Positions 4,636 through 5,109 of a stretch of 5,109 nucleotides of DNA are shown here, in pieces. Positions within the stretch are counted from its first letter, which is position 1, and every line of letters begins with the position of its first letter. Origin of the DNA: Treponema sp. (lineage in GTDB: Bacteria; Spirochaetota; Spirochaetia; Treponematales; Treponemataceae); contig DLYJ01000163.1 of the NCBI GenBank assembly GCA_003447785.1, forward strand, positions 1-5,109. The letters are read 5' to 3'. Under the pieces are notes generated by a model. It had not been told where the DNA came from and searched no databases. It saw nothing but the letters and a program-made list of their open reading frames with translations. Position numbers and translations under genes: made by a program.

Positions 4636-5109
4636 TTCCCTTTTTGTTAAGGCTGTAATAAATGTCGCCCTGTACGGAAGTTTTTCGTGCAAGGCGATTT
4701 TTTTTCCACTCATCAAAAACTCCGCCTTCAACACCAATTCTCTTCTCAAGGGAAACGCCGAAACGCTCCGCAAACGTCTTTGAAGAAACTCCCCTTAACA
4801 TGCGAAATCCCATCATCAGATACTCAAAAATCTGCGTTTCCATATCAAGTTTTTCAACTTCGCACAGTTCAAATTCGTTTTTAACTGAATCCGCCCTGCT
4901 CCAGAAATCAATATATTTCTGAACGTCATACTTGTTTGTAAAGCGCAATTCCTTGCCGTAAAAGGTTCCAGTGGCGCCTGCGCCACAGCCGGCATAATCC
5001 TTTAAGTTCCAGTAAGCCTGATTATGAAGGCTTTCTTTTCCTGGACGGGCAAAATTGGAAACTTCGTACTGTGCAAAACCGTTTTTTTCAAGAATCCGCC
5101 TTCCAAGAG
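4598..5109 (-). CDS. hemW: HemW-like radical SAM protein (coproporphyrinogen III oxidase-like), C-terminal part
   Basis: About 169 C-terminal residues are visible; the gene enters from the right edge, so the true start is outside and the radical SAM CxxxCxxC cluster cannot be seen. The frame is open from 5107 to the TAA at 4600-4598. Early in it, YEVSNFARPGKESLHNQAYW followed by the glycine-rich GCGAGATG is the characteristic HemW segment (family pattern YE-SNFA-PG-HN--YW--GxGAGA). The rest (EYLMMGFRMLRGV, and the ending YYSLNKKGITLLNLFLEQLL) fits the HemW C-terminal domain. HemW is now regarded as a haem-binding chaperone for haem insertion rather than a true oxidase, although it is often annotated as HemN-like. 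The internal TTG at 4948 is not the start, because conserved sequence continues upstream. The 3' end overlaps the kinase gene by 38 bp and contains the terminator of the opposite operon. Confidence 0.88.
   Translation of the reverse strand, partial: LGRRILEKNGFAQYEVSNFARPGKESLHNQAYWNLKDYAGCGAGATGTFYGKELRFTNKYDVQKYIDFWSRADSVKNEFELCEVEKLDMETQIFEYLMMGFRMLRGVSSKTFAERFGVSLEKRIGVEGGVFDEWKKNRLARKTSVQGDIYYSLNKKGITLLNLFLEQLL
4665..4705 (+). terminator. Intrinsic terminator of the two-component operon, inside hemW
   Basis: On the plus strand TCGCC (4665-4669) pairs with GGCGA (4693-4697). After a C-A mismatch, TGTACG (4671-4676) pairs with CGTGCA (4686-4691, one G-U pair), with a 9-nt loop. Eight T residues follow directly (4698-4705). 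This is a typical Rho-independent terminator, 29 nt after the kinase stop. On the opposite strand no T-run follows the stem, so it should act only on the plus-strand transcript and let hemW transcription pass. Confidence 0.75.

Noticed and set aside
4598..4948. Interpretation of the rightmost minus-strand gene as a complete 116-residue protein starting at TTG 4948
   Set aside because: The same frame stays open to the window edge, and the upstream sequence is the conserved HemW segment YEVSNFARPG with GCGAGA, so the gene is simply cut by the window.
4971..4986. GC-rich palindrome GTGGCGC-CT-GCGCCAC in hemW
   Set aside because: It falls on the codons of the conserved glycine/alanine motif (GCGAGA); alternating Gly and Ala codons naturally produce it, and no T-run follows.

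Overview
The window reads as a piece of a spirochaete chromosome, most likely a Treponema-type organism. The reasons are the gene order flbD-motA-motB-fliL-fliM, which is the motility block of spirochaete periplasmic-flagellum operons, and the character of the proteins: an acidic-headed FliL, a MotB with a very short charged N-terminus, and a FliM opening with a canonical CheY-binding helix. This is an inference from gene order and protein similarity recalled from memory; no database was consulted.

Left half (1-2628, all minus strand): a tightly packed flagellar operon transcribed right to left. It encodes FlbD (small, unknown role), MotA and MotB (the torque-generating stator), FliL (stator-associated basal-body protein) and the first 73 residues of FliM (C-ring switch protein, running off the left edge). 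Gaps are 35 nt (flbD-motA), about 2 nt or a 1-nt overlap (motA-motB, depending on the MotB start), 59 nt (motB-fliL) and 27 nt (fliL-fliM). The 59-nt gap before fliL carries a sequence close to the sigma-28 (FliA) flagellar promoter consensus.

Centre (2629-2893): a very AT-rich divergent intergenic region. On the minus strand, TTGACA-N17-TAAAAT drives flbD, with a second extended -10 (TGTTATAAT) further upstream. On the plus strand, TTGCTT-N18-TATTCT with an extended -10 TG drives the two-component genes. The predicted flbD transcript begins almost exactly at a 15-bp bulged stem-loop whose 3' arm abuts the flbD Shine-Dalgarno sequence. A 15-codon reading frame starts in its loop and stops immediately before the flbD ATG.

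Right half (2894-4705, plus strand): a two-gene operon with an OmpR-family response regulator and a two-TM HAMP histidine kinase, overlapping by one base (TAATG). A good intrinsic terminator follows 29 nt after the kinase stop, but it lies inside the 3' end of the convergent hemW-like gene (4598-5109, minus strand, truncated by the right edge). The kinase and hemW coding regions overlap tail to tail by 38 bp.

The protein-coding content is conventional. The less ordinary material is regulatory: the flbD leader hairpin with its small ORF, the sigma-28-like site before fliL, the terminator embedded in hemW, a 12-bp perfect inverted repeat inside the kinase gene, and the insertion of a two-component operon where related spirochaetes have flgE upstream of flbD.
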